From contig WFRF01000218.1 of the NCBI GenBank assembly GCA_015486655.1, forward strand, positions 1 through 18,775: a DNA stretch of 18,775 bases, given 5' to 3'. Under the pieces are notes generated by a model, which was not told the DNA's origin, ran no database searches, and saw only the letters and a program-made list of their open reading frames with translations. Of the stretch, positions 6,338 to 13,617 are shown in pieces. Origin of the DNA: Caldifarciminota bacterium (lineage in GTDB: Bacteria > Hydrothermota > 32-111 > QNBC01). The position numbers and the translations under genes are program-made. Numbering within the stretch: position 1 is the first letter of the stretch; every line of letters starts with the position of its first letter.

Positions 6338-7662
6338 GCATGGAAATACCGAGGTCTATAGAATCCGAAAAGGCTTTGCTCGGTTCGATGTTAATTTACA
6401 ATGATATAATTGATGATGTGATTTCCGAGTTGGGAACGGACGAAGTGTTCTCCATTGAACAGCATAGAATTATATTCAGGGCAATAGTCGAGTTAAGGGA
6501 AGAAAGAAACGGTGCCGTAGACCAATTAACGTTAAAGGAACTTTTGAAACAAAAGAAATCTTTGACAAAAGCCGGCGGAGTTAAATATATAAACTCTTTA
6601 ATAGAAGAGGAGTCGTTTAATGCCGAATCCTATGTTTCGATTATAAAAGACAAGTATGTATTGAGAAAATTGCTGGAAATTTCAGACAATATAAAGGCTA
6701 AGATTTACAACAGTGACAGTACTTCCGACGAGATTCTTGACTTTGCGGAGAAGAGCATACTTAACATTAAAATCAAAAACACAAAATTTGAACTTGAGGA
6801 TATTTCCGAAATAGCGAAAAGCATCATAAACCAAGTCGGTGAAATATTCGAAAGCAAAAAACCGATAATGGGAATACCTACGGGATTTAAAGACCTTGAT
6901 AGAATGATAAACGGTTTTCATAATGGGGAATTTGTAATAATTGCAGGAAGGCCATCAATGGGGAAAACGGCATTTGCACTGAACATTATGACAAATAATC
7001 TCAGAAATAATATTCCCATGGCTTTCTTTTCTCTTGAAATGCCCAACAGAGCACTTGTATGGAGAATGTTGTGCTCCATTAGCAGGGTGGATGCGTCAAG
7101 AATTAGAAGCGGTATGGTTTCCAAAAGTGATTATCAGGGAATTGTTACGGCAGCCGGGCAACTTGATAAAGCAAAGATTTATATCGACGATTCAAGTGGT
7201 TTGAACGAAATAGAGGTAAGAGCGAGGGCAAGGAGACTTGTCAATGACTATGATATTAAAATTATTTTTATCGATTATATACAGCTCATGAGCTCATCAA
7301 GACGTTACGACAGTAAGAATACGGAAGTTAGCGAGATTTCAAAATCGTTAAAATCACTTGCAAAGGAACTGAACATACCTGTTGTGGCTCTGTCACAGCT
7401 GTCAAGGGCTCCTATGCAAAGACAGAATAAGGAACCTATTTTATCCGACTTGAGAGAATCCGGTGCAATTGAACAGGATGCGGATGTTGTTCTTTTCGTT
7501 CACAGGCCGTATTTTATCGACCAATCCAAAGAAGAAGAAAAAAACACCGCTAAAATTATAATAGGAAAACAGAGAAACGGGCCCATTGGTACCGTTAGAC
7601 TTCATTTTGACGGTAAAAGCACCAGGTTTGATGATCTCAGTGAAGAGACAATCACTATATAA
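6334..7662 (+). CDS. dnaB: Replicative DNA helicase
   Basis: Hexameric 5'-3' helicase that unwinds the replication fork and recruits primase. The N-terminal domain (about 5-105) begins IPRSIESEKALLGSML. The RecA-like domain follows a linker and starts at GIPTGFKDLDRMINGF (180-195), with Walker A GRPSMGKT (205-212), FFSLEMP (231-237) and Walker B IIFIDYIQLM (310-319). Further on are ALSQLSRAP and the DLRESGAIEQDADVV segment. The length of 442 is typical, and neither the P-loop nor the later motifs carry an intein. The first ATG (6334) overlaps the UDG stop; ATG 6340 is an alternative two codons later. No dnaC/dnaI loader or dnaG is nearby. Confidence 0.97.
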   Translation: MSMEIPRSIESEKALLGSMLIYNDIIDDVISELGTDEVFSIEQHRIIFRAIVELREERNGAVDQLTLKELLKQKKSLTKAGGVKYINSLIEEESFNAESYVSIIKDKYVLRKLLEISDNIKAKIYNSDSTSDEILDFAEKSILNIKIKNTKFELEDISEIAKSIINQVGEIFESKKPIMGIPTGFKDLDRMINGFHNGEFVIIAGRPSMGKTAFALNIMTNNLRNNIPMAFFSLEMPNRALVWRMLCSISRVDASRIRSGMVSKSDYQGIVTAAGQLDKAKIYIDDSSGLNEIEVRARARRLVNDYDIKIIFIDYIQLMSSSRRYDSKNTEVSEISKSLKSLAKELNIPVVALSQLSRAPMQRQNKEPILSDLRESGAIEQDADVVLFVHRPYFIDQSKEEEKNTAKIIIGKQRNGPIGTVRLHFDGKSTRFDDLSEETITI

Positions 7663-7664
7663 TT

Positions 7665-8411
7665 ATGAATTTTGCGATCAACAGTATTGGCGGGATATTT
7701 TATACTCTGTTTTATTCCCTGTTTAAAAAACATAATATATATCATAAATTGGATTTAATAGTTCGTGAAATTGTCCGGATGGGAATTGAGTCGTTGGGCG
7801 TTGTTGCAATTGCATCGATACTGGGTGGATTGATTGCGGTATTTTTAATTGACCAGAGGCTCGGAGCATATATACCGGATTTTTATATCACAGAAGCTAT
7901 TTCAAAATCCGTTATCATAGAACTCGGAGCGTTAGGTGCATCCATTGCTCTTGTGGGCAGATCGGGCACCAGGATAACCGCCGAGATTGCAACAATGAAG
8001 GTGAATGAGGAAATAGACGCACTCAAAACCATGGCAATCGATCCGTATGACTACTTAATATATCCAAAAATGACAGCATCCGTAATCTCTTATCCGATTA
8101 TGGTTGTATTCAGTGAAATACTTTTTATTTTCGGAGCAATGATATTCATGGTTTATATCAAAGGTTTCGGGTTTAGAACATTTTTGTTCGGTATTCGAGA
8201 GCATTTTCGTATGCTTGAATTTATACAAAGCCTTGTTAAAGGAGCGGTATTCGGCATGGTCTCGACATCGATTTCGAGTTATTTCGGTCTCAATGCAAGC
8301 AAAGGGGCAAGGGGTGTAGGTGAAGCTACAACCAACGGCGTCGTTTATTCGGTGGTTTTGATATTCCTTTTCGATTACATAATAATCAGGATATTCAGCT
8401 TATGGTTATAG
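7665..8411 (+). CDS. mlaE: MlaE-type ABC transporter permease
   Basis: Inner-membrane permease of the MCE/Mla lipid-transport family, which moves phospholipids between inner and outer membrane. The 248 residues contain hydrophobic segments at roughly 42-68, 85-105, 145-170 and 220-245. The conserved cytoplasmic loop reads ELGALGASIALVGRSGTRI, then TAEIATMKVNEEIDALKTM and DPYDYLIYPKM, which closely follows the family pattern. TNGVVYSVVLIFLFDYII ends the protein as in other members. It is slightly short at the N-terminus but has no better upstream start. It begins 2 nt after dnaB, has only a weak ribosome-binding site, and overlaps mlaF by 10 nt. The partners MlaF and MlaD follow; MlaC and MlaB are absent from the window. 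Confidence 0.93.
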   Translation: MNFAINSIGGIFYTLFYSLFKKHNIYHKLDLIVREIVRMGIESLGVVAIASILGGLIAVFLIDQRLGAYIPDFYITEAISKSVIIELGALGASIALVGRSGTRITAEIATMKVNEEIDALKTMAIDPYDYLIYPKMTASVISYPIMVVFSEILFIFGAMIFMVYIKGFGFRTFLFGIREHFRMLEFIQSLVKGAVFGMVSTSISSYFGLNASKGARGVGEATTNGVVYSVVLIFLFDYIIIRIFSLWL

Positions 8412-9136
8412 TTGACAAAATCACAAAGACATATAATAACAGAAAGGTTCTCGACAATTTAAGTATAAAAATTAATGACGAAGAAATTATAACCATAATA
8501 GGCAAGAGTGGAATCGGAAAGAGCGTTCTCTTAAAAACGATTATAGGTTTGGTTAAGCCCGAGAAAGGTAGGGTTATAATAGACGATCTGCCGCTCGAAG
8601 GGAAGAATATATACCTTTTGAGAAAGAAAATAGGATTTGTATTTCAGAAATCCGCATTGATAGAGTCATTAAACATAGGAGACAATATAGGGCTTGCTCT
8701 GAAGTTCGTGCAGAACATAGATCCCGAAACCATAAAGGGGAAGGTAATTGATGCCCTTGCAAAGGTCGAACTGAAGCCTGACGTAATGGAGCTGTTTCCG
8801 TCGAATATGTCCGGCGGGATGTTGAAAAGAGCGGCAATAGCAAGAGCAATCGTTTTAAATCCGAAATATATTCTTTATGATGAACCCACCACCGGTTTGG
8901 ACCCCATTGTTTCGAGAACCATTGAAGACCTCATTGTCAATTTGAACAAAGATTTACATATAACATCTGTGATTGTAACACATGATTTGAACAGTGCAAT
9001 AGGAATATCCGACAGAATTGCAATGTTATCCGATGGAAAGATAACATTTTTGGGAAATACGGAAAGTTTTGTAAATTCTAAGAATGGTGATATAATGGAA
9101 TTTAGAAATTCATACTACTTAAAAACTGGAGAGTGA
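8402..9136 (+). CDS. mlaF: MlaF-type ABC transporter ATPase
   Basis: ATPase that powers the MlaE permease. Walker A is GKSGIGKS (34-41), the Q-loop is FQKSALIESLNIGDN (81-95, with the family's typical wording), the signature is MSGGMLKR (136-143), Walker B is YILYDEP (156-162) and the switch His is in VTHD (192-195). In most ABC proteins the signature is LSGGQ; MSGGM is characteristic of the Mla/Ttg2A branch. The length of 244 is normal. It overlaps mlaE by 10 nt and is followed by mlaD after 1 nt, giving a compact E-F-D module. Confidence 0.96.
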   Translation: MVIVDKITKTYNNRKVLDNLSIKINDEEIITIIGKSGIGKSVLLKTIIGLVKPEKGRVIIDDLPLEGKNIYLLRKKIGFVFQKSALIESLNIGDNIGLALKFVQNIDPETIKGKVIDALAKVELKPDVMELFPSNMSGGMLKRAAIARAIVLNPKYILYDEPTTGLDPIVSRTIEDLIVNLNKDLHITSVIVTHDLNSAIGISDRIAMLSDGKITFLGNTESFVNSKNGDIMEFRNSYYLKTGE

Positions 9137-9137
9137 T

Positions 9138-9947
9138 ATGCAGAAAAATGATTATATAAAAGTAGGTTGGTTTGTTACGGCAGCACTTATTTTAACCGCC
9201 GTAGGTTTGTTGTGGATGAATAATATCAGTTTTAAGAGACATTACGTAAAGATAAAATGTTATTTTAACAATGTACACGGCCTCAAGTCGGGGGATCCTG
9301 TCTTTGTGAGAGGGCTCAAGATGGGGGAAGTGGGAACGGTGAGATTCTCCGGCGACAGCATTCTCGTAGAGATATTGCTTTCAAAAGATGTAAAATTGAA
9401 AGAGGATGCAACAATTACTCTTGTAAACACAACGGTGATTGCAGAGAATAAGTACATCGAAATCTTCCCCGGTTTTTCAACTGAGGAATATAACTATAAA
9501 AAGCCCATGCACGGTAATTACAGGGGGATTGATCAGATATTTACATTGTTCGACAAGCTAAAGGAAACAATTTCCGGTATGAAGAGTATTTCAGGTGATA
9601 ATTCCAGTATGATTGGGAATGTAAACGAGATTTTAGCTAACACAAATAAACTTATTGCCGATGTAAGCGGTGACATACGGAATTCTTCGGAGAACATAAA
9701 AGCTACTTCTGAAAAAACTGACAGCTTAGTGAAAAATTTACTGGTGATCTCCGTTCAATTAAAGGAAATAACGGAGAAATTGAATGCCGAGAATAACAAT
9801 ATTGACAGATTCAGTAAGTCGGATTCTTTATACACAGAAACAATGAAGACAATTAACAATTTGGATGTTCTCATAAACGATATTAAAGAAAATCCCCGTA
9901 AATATATAAATCTAAACCTTATAAAGGTAGGAAATGGGAAAAAATAA
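9138..9947 (+). CDS. mlaD: MlaD-type MCE-domain protein
   Basis: Membrane-anchored, periplasmic lipid-binding subunit of the Mla transporter. It has one N-terminal transmembrane helix (about 9-26, VGWFVTAALILTAVGLLW) and an MCE domain (about 37-115) with VHGLKSGDPVFVRGLKMGEV and IAENKYIEIFPG. From about 145 to 250 there is a long, polar, helix-prone region (repeated Asn, Ser, Lys and Glu) that likely forms a coiled coil; in related proteins this part makes the hexameric needle or reaches toward the outer membrane. At 269 residues it is longer than E. coli MlaD (183), so it may bridge more of the periplasm. GGAGAG (9128-9133) precedes the ATG. It overlaps radA by 14 nt. Confidence 0.93.
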   Translation: MQKNDYIKVGWFVTAALILTAVGLLWMNNISFKRHYVKIKCYFNNVHGLKSGDPVFVRGLKMGEVGTVRFSGDSILVEILLSKDVKLKEDATITLVNTTVIAENKYIEIFPGFSTEEYNYKKPMHGNYRGIDQIFTLFDKLKETISGMKSISGDNSSMIGNVNEILANTNKLIADVSGDIRNSSENIKATSEKTDSLVKNLLVISVQLKEITEKLNAENNNIDRFSKSDSLYTETMKTINNLDVLINDIKENPRKYINLNLIKVGNGKK

Positions 9948-11298
9948 ACCGATTTTTGTATGCAGGGAGTGCGGATACGAATCTAATAAATGGTTGGGTA
10001 AATGTCCTTCCTGCGGTGCGTGGAACAGTTTTGTCGAATACACCGAAAGAGGCAATAAAGGGAAGAGGGAGGAGTTTAAATTTGATGCTTCGGCACCGCC
10101 TACCCCTCTGAACAGAATTGATTTTAAAAATGTAAAACGTTTTAAGACAGGCATAGGTGAATTTGACAGGGTGCTCGGTGGCGGTATAGTCCCGGGGGCT
10201 GTTATTTTAATTGGCGGTGAGCCGGGTATAGGGAAGTCAACCATTCTTATTCAGGTGGCAAATAAACTGGCTCGGAAGGGTATAAATGTACTTTATTCGA
10301 CTTCCGAGGAGTCTCTTCAACAGGTTTCCCTGAGAGCGAACAGAACCGATTCCGTTTCCGAGAACATACTTTTGAGTTCGGAGTATTCCGTAAATAAAAT
10401 AATACAATATGCGGAAAAATTTAAACCTGGTATTTTAATAGTGGATTCAATACAAACGATTTATGACGAGGAAACCGATGCACAACAGGGAAGTGTAAAC
10501 AGTATAAAGGCATGTACATCAAAATTAATCAGATTTGCAAAGGCTACCAATATACCTGTTTTCGTGGTAGGACATGTAACCAAAGGGGGAATAGTGGCAG
10601 GTCCGAAAATCCTGGAGCATATGGTAGATGCCGTAATTTATCTGGAAGGAGACAGTAATCACGGATATAGAGTACTCAGAAATGCAAAGAACAGATACGG
10701 TTCCACCGATGAAATCGGTTTATTTGAGATGCATGAATCGGGATTAATTGAGGTAAACGATCCTTCCGAAATATTCCTGACAAAAGGAGGAGAATCCATA
10801 TCGGGAACGGTTTTAACAGCAACAATAGAGGGTAGCAGACCTATGTTGGTTGAAATACAGGCAATTGCAGCCGAGACAAAATACGGCGTTCCTCAACGTT
10901 CGGTTAATGGTCCGGACTATAAAAGAGTAAGCACGCTGATTGCCGTGCTTGAAAAACGATTACACCTTTTTCTCGGCAATCAGGATATTTTCCTCAATGT
11001 AGTTGGGGGATTGAAGATCAAGGATCCGGGGATAGATCTTGCCGTATTGGTTGCGATTTATTCCAGTTACAGCAACAAAGCAATAGGCAAAAATATGGTT
11101 TTTATAGGGGAAGTGGGACTTGGCGGTGAGTTGAGGTCAATTGAGGGAATGAAGAGAAGGGTTGAAGAAGCTGTACGATTCGGTATTAAAAATATTGTAA
11201 TCCCCCGCTATATAAAAGAGAAGATTGACGATGGAAGGGTAAATATAATAAAATGTAACAATGTAAACAACGTAATGGAGTATTTGAGAAATGTTTAA
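9934..11298 (+). CDS. radA: DNA repair protein RadA
   Basis: RecA-like ATPase that helps process branched recombination intermediates and drives branch migration. It has an N-terminal C4 zinc finger (Cys10, Cys13, Cys24, Cys27: CRECGYESNKWLGKCPSCG) and Walker A GGEPGIGKST (94-103). The RadA-specific motif reads KNRYG (252-256; usually KNRFG). A Lon-protease-like C-terminal domain follows (about 275-454, for example EIQAIAAETKYGVPQRSVNG and FIGEVGLGGELRSI). The length of 454 is typical. The start at 9934 lies in the mlaD end and is preceded by AAGGTAGGA. The gene heads a radA / PIN-TRAM / ispD-ispF order also known from Firmicutes (B. subtilis radA-disA-yacL-ispD-ispF), but without disA. Confidence 0.96.
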   Translation: MGKNKPIFVCRECGYESNKWLGKCPSCGAWNSFVEYTERGNKGKREEFKFDASAPPTPLNRIDFKNVKRFKTGIGEFDRVLGGGIVPGAVILIGGEPGIGKSTILIQVANKLARKGINVLYSTSEESLQQVSLRANRTDSVSENILLSSEYSVNKIIQYAEKFKPGILIVDSIQTIYDEETDAQQGSVNSIKACTSKLIRFAKATNIPVFVVGHVTKGGIVAGPKILEHMVDAVIYLEGDSNHGYRVLRNAKNRYGSTDEIGLFEMHESGLIEVNDPSEIFLTKGGESISGTVLTATIEGSRPMLVEIQAIAAETKYGVPQRSVNGPDYKRVSTLIAVLEKRLHLFLGNQDIFLNVVGGLKIKDPGIDLAVLVAIYSSYSNKAIGKNMVFIGEVGLGGELRSIEGMKRRVEEAVRFGIKNIVIPRYIKEKIDDGRVNIIKCNNVNNVMEYLRNV

Positions 11299-11872
11299 TC
11301 TGTTTAAAAAAGTAAGCAAATATGATTACATACTTGACAGGGATTCGGTTTTTGACCAGAGAATTCTCAGGGTGATAGCTTATGGTTTTATCGACGGTAA
11401 AATAGCCATTCCAAAATATGTTTTTGCCGCTTTGAAATCAAAGGGAACAGAGAGAGAAAAAGAAACCCTGATGTTAATAAATAATTTGATAAAGAAAGGG
11501 ACAGTTCACTTAACAGGTGAAATAGAGGGTAACGATTATCACAAATACCTAAAATTTTGCAAGGTACACAGCAGCGTTCTTATTACGTTAGGAGAAATAA
11601 AGAAAAGGCATTTTCTTTACAATAAAGTAAAATACATTTCCGTTTTGCAACTCTCAAAGTTACTTTCAAAAAATTACTATGTGGGAGACAAAATGGAGAT
11701 TTACATCGTAAAGAAAGGAAAGGAAGCTATGCAGGGGGTAGGTTATCTGTGTGACGGCAGTATTGTTGTCGTTAAAGATGCAGCCCGATTTTTGGGGGAG
11801 AAGATTGAACTGCAGGTAACCGGCAGTATAAAAACGAGCAGAGGGCTGATGTATTTCGGAGAAAAGGTATAA
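11291..11872 (+). CDS. PIN-TRAM protein, active site apparently degenerate
   Basis: The C-terminal ~57 residues (about 137-193) match the TRAM RNA-binding domain of YacL-type proteins: QGVGYLCDGSIVVVKDAARF, then LGEKIELQVTGSI and KTSRGLMYFG. The first ~130 residues follow the PIN nuclease layout (YILDRDSVFDQRI, GKIAIPKYVFAAL, VKYISVLQLSKLL). Of the usual acidic metal ligands, Asp16 and Asp22 are kept, but the Glu expected in the VLxEL segment is Ala47. The Asp of the VDxxL segment is missing (KVHSSVL, 91-97), and the TND segment reads TLG (99-101). It has no membrane helices, unlike B. subtilis YacL. It overlaps radA by 8 nt and ispDF by 1 nt; GGAG at 11277-11280 supports the start. It may bind RNA without cutting it; this is inference. 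Confidence 0.8.
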   Translation: MFNLFKKVSKYDYILDRDSVFDQRILRVIAYGFIDGKIAIPKYVFAALKSKGTEREKETLMLINNLIKKGTVHLTGEIEGNDYHKYLKFCKVHSSVLITLGEIKKRHFLYNKVKYISVLQLSKLLSKNYYVGDKMEIYIVKKGKEAMQGVGYLCDGSIVVVKDAARFLGEKIELQVTGSIKTSRGLMYFGEKV

Positions 11873-12987
11873 TGAATATCTCTGCGGTAATTCTGGCTTC
11901 GGGTAAAGGGAAAAGGATGGAAATTGCAGGGAAAAAGCAGTTCCTCCCTTTGAACGGGATTCCGGTGATTGCATATTCCGTAAATAAGTTTCTTAAAATT
12001 CCCGAAGTTAAAGAAATCGTACTTGTAATTTCCAGAGAGGATGAAGAGAGGGTTAAAGAGATAGCAGGGAAGGATGACAGGATTAAAATTGTTTTGGGAG
12101 GAGAAAGAAGGCAAGATTCATCAATCAACGGAGTAAATGCGGCAAAATATGATTTTGTGGCCGTTCATGATGCAGCTCGCCCCAATTTCAATGTTAAAAC
12201 ACTTAAAAAGATGATAAGCGAGTTAAATGCCCATGATTGTGTTGTCCCGTTTATTAAGGCGAAAGATACGGTGAGATATGGGAAAAACGGAATTGAGACA
12301 TTGGAACGAAAACATATAAAATTGATACAAACACCCCAATTGTTCAGAAAAGAAAAGATACTGAAAGCTCTTGAACACACAAGGGGAATCGAAATTACCG
12401 ATGATATGGAAGCATATTTAAGTTTGTATGATGACTATGAGTTTATTGAAGGTGATTATGATAATATTAAAATAACGACAATGGCGGATTTTCAAATGTT
12501 ATCCGTTGTTATGAATAATCAATCCTTAAGGTCGGGATTCGGTTACGATTCCCACAGGTTGGAAAAGGGGGACGGTTTCATACTGGGCGGCGTCAAAATC
12601 GTAAGCGATTACTCGGTTATTGCACATTCTGACGGCGATGTAATTTTGCATGCTCTTATTGATTCTGTTCTCGGAGCAACGGGTAACGGAGATATAGGCG
12701 ATTACTTTCCGGATACTGAAGAATGGACTAAAGGCATTTCAAGCGTCAAGATGCTGAAAGAGATTTTGGAGAAAATTCAGCCGGTTCGTATGATCAATGT
12801 TGACATTGTGGTTATATTGGATAAACCAAAATTGGGAAGTATAAAAAAACAAATAAAGAACAATATTGCTGATTATTTACATATAGATTCTAAAAGTGTA
12901 TCGGTAAAGGCGAAAACACCGGAAGGAAGGCATAATGAAGAAAAAATTGAGGTATTTTCCCAGATACTTCTTAATAACTTTAATTGA
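11872..12987 (+). CDS. ispDF: Fused IspD-IspF, MEP isoprenoid pathway
   Basis: Bifunctional enzyme for two steps of the MEP pathway. The IspD half (about 1-217) makes CDP-methylerythritol from CTP and MEP; it has VILASGKGKRM (6-16; usually AAGxGxRM), KKQFLPL (21-27), VHDAARP (98-104) and NIKITTMAD (198-206). The IspF half (about 220-371) makes the cyclic diphosphate; it has the metal ligands Asp226 and His228 (GYDSHRL) and His252 (AHSDGD), and GDIGDYFPDTE (273-283). Near the end, the usual KATTxE-(K)LGF-x-GR-xEGI reads KAKTPEGRHNEEKIEVF (347-363), so the LGF segment and part of the GR loop are missing or altered. Separate ispE is not in the window. The stop lies 53 nt inside the next gene. 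Confidence 0.93.
   Translation: MNISAVILASGKGKRMEIAGKKQFLPLNGIPVIAYSVNKFLKIPEVKEIVLVISREDEERVKEIAGKDDRIKIVLGGERRQDSSINGVNAAKYDFVAVHDAARPNFNVKTLKKMISELNAHDCVVPFIKAKDTVRYGKNGIETLERKHIKLIQTPQLFRKEKILKALEHTRGIEITDDMEAYLSLYDDYEFIEGDYDNIKITTMADFQMLSVVMNNQSLRSGFGYDSHRLEKGDGFILGGVKIVSDYSVIAHSDGDVILHALIDSVLGATGNGDIGDYFPDTEEWTKGISSVKMLKEILEKIQPVRMINVDIVVILDKPKLGSIKKQIKNNIADYLHIDSKSVSVKAKTPEGRHNEEKIEVFSQILLNNFN
12921..12930 (+). promoter_or_regulatory. Ribosome-binding site of the COG2426 gene inside ispDF
   Basis: GGAAGGAAGG lies 4 nt before ATG 12935. In the ispDF frame these bases encode Glu-Gly-Arg (351-353) of the altered IspF C-terminal motif, so one stretch serves both as coding sequence and as a ribosome-binding site. 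Confidence 0.55.
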
Positions 12988-13603
12988 TTTACTCTTTTTT
13001 CACGGGTTTCTTCTCGCAAATACAACCGGTAAAGTAAGAATTATACATAGTATAAGCTCTCATTTTTCAGGTGAGTTGGCTACCGTTTTGATTTCCATGT
13101 TACCGATTTTCGAGTTAAGAGGAGGCATCCCCGTATCAATCCAATTTTTCCATTTGCCTGTTGCAACCGCTGTTTTTCTTTCCATTATCGGGAATCTTAT
13201 TCCCGTGATATTTCTTCTTTTGTTTTGGGAGTGGCTTGCGGGTATTCTGTCAAAGAACAAAAAGATAAAAATATGGATTGATAAGCTACAGGGGGCTTCG
13301 CTCAAGAGGGGAAAAGTCATAGAAGACTACAAAGAACTGGGGCTTATGCTGTTTGTGGCGATTCCATTGCCCGTGACGGGAGCCTGGACTGGTAGTCTCG
13401 TTGCGGTTTTATTGGGACTCTCTTTTTGGAAGAGTTTTTTGTTTATATTTTTGGGAGTATGTATAGCCTCCGTTGTTGTAACCTCCCTTACATTATTGGG
13501 AAAGTTGGGAGCAATTATAGCAACGTTGGTGCTTTTGTCACTGTTGGTAATTTCAATCATAAAAATAATAATTGACAGAAACGGAAGAAATGAAAACACA
13601 TAA
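12935..13603 (+). CDS. COG2426-family small membrane protein (putative transporter)
   Basis: Polytopic inner-membrane protein of the family named 'putative small multi-drug export', for which transport has not been well proven. The hallmark motifs are present: PIFELRGGIPV (57-67) and IPLPVTGAWTGSLVA (143-157). Hydrophobic segments lie near 10-28, 74-105, 136-162, 165-188 and 190-213. The N-terminus MKKKLRYFPR followed by 18 hydrophobic residues ending FLLANTT looks like a signal sequence or first helix. Choosing ATG 12935 gives a 53-nt overlap with ispDF; it is supported by GGAAGG just upstream and by the well-formed hydrophobic N-terminus. The next in-frame Met (55) would remove it but keep the motifs. 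Function here is unknown. Confidence 0.85.
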   Translation: MKKKLRYFPRYFLITLIDLLFFHGFLLANTTGKVRIIHSISSHFSGELATVLISMLPIFELRGGIPVSIQFFHLPVATAVFLSIIGNLIPVIFLLLFWEWLAGILSKNKKIKIWIDKLQGASLKRGKVIEDYKELGLMLFVAIPLPVTGAWTGSLVAVLLGLSFWKSFLFIFLGVCIASVVVTSLTLLGKLGAIIATLVLLSLLVISIIKIIIDRNGRNENT

Positions 13604-13608
13604 ATACT

Positions 13609-13614
13609 GGAGGT
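13609..13614 (+). promoter_or_regulatory. Shine-Dalgarno for serS
   Basis: GGAGGT lies 3 nt before ATG 13618, in the longest gap (14 nt) of the operon. Spacing is tight, but the start gives MLDMKFIKEN, the classical SerS N-terminus, so the start is secure. Confidence 0.65.
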
Positions 13615-13617
13615 CAT

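Noticed and set aside
6334..7662. Intein in DnaB
   Set aside because: The P-loop and later motifs are continuous, and the protein has the normal length of 442 residues.
13572..13602. TTGACA before serS as an internal promoter
   Set aside because: The -35-like box is perfect, but no acceptable -10 hexamer lies 16-18 bp downstream; the first AT-rich candidate needs a spacer of about 22 bp. A weak promoter cannot be excluded.
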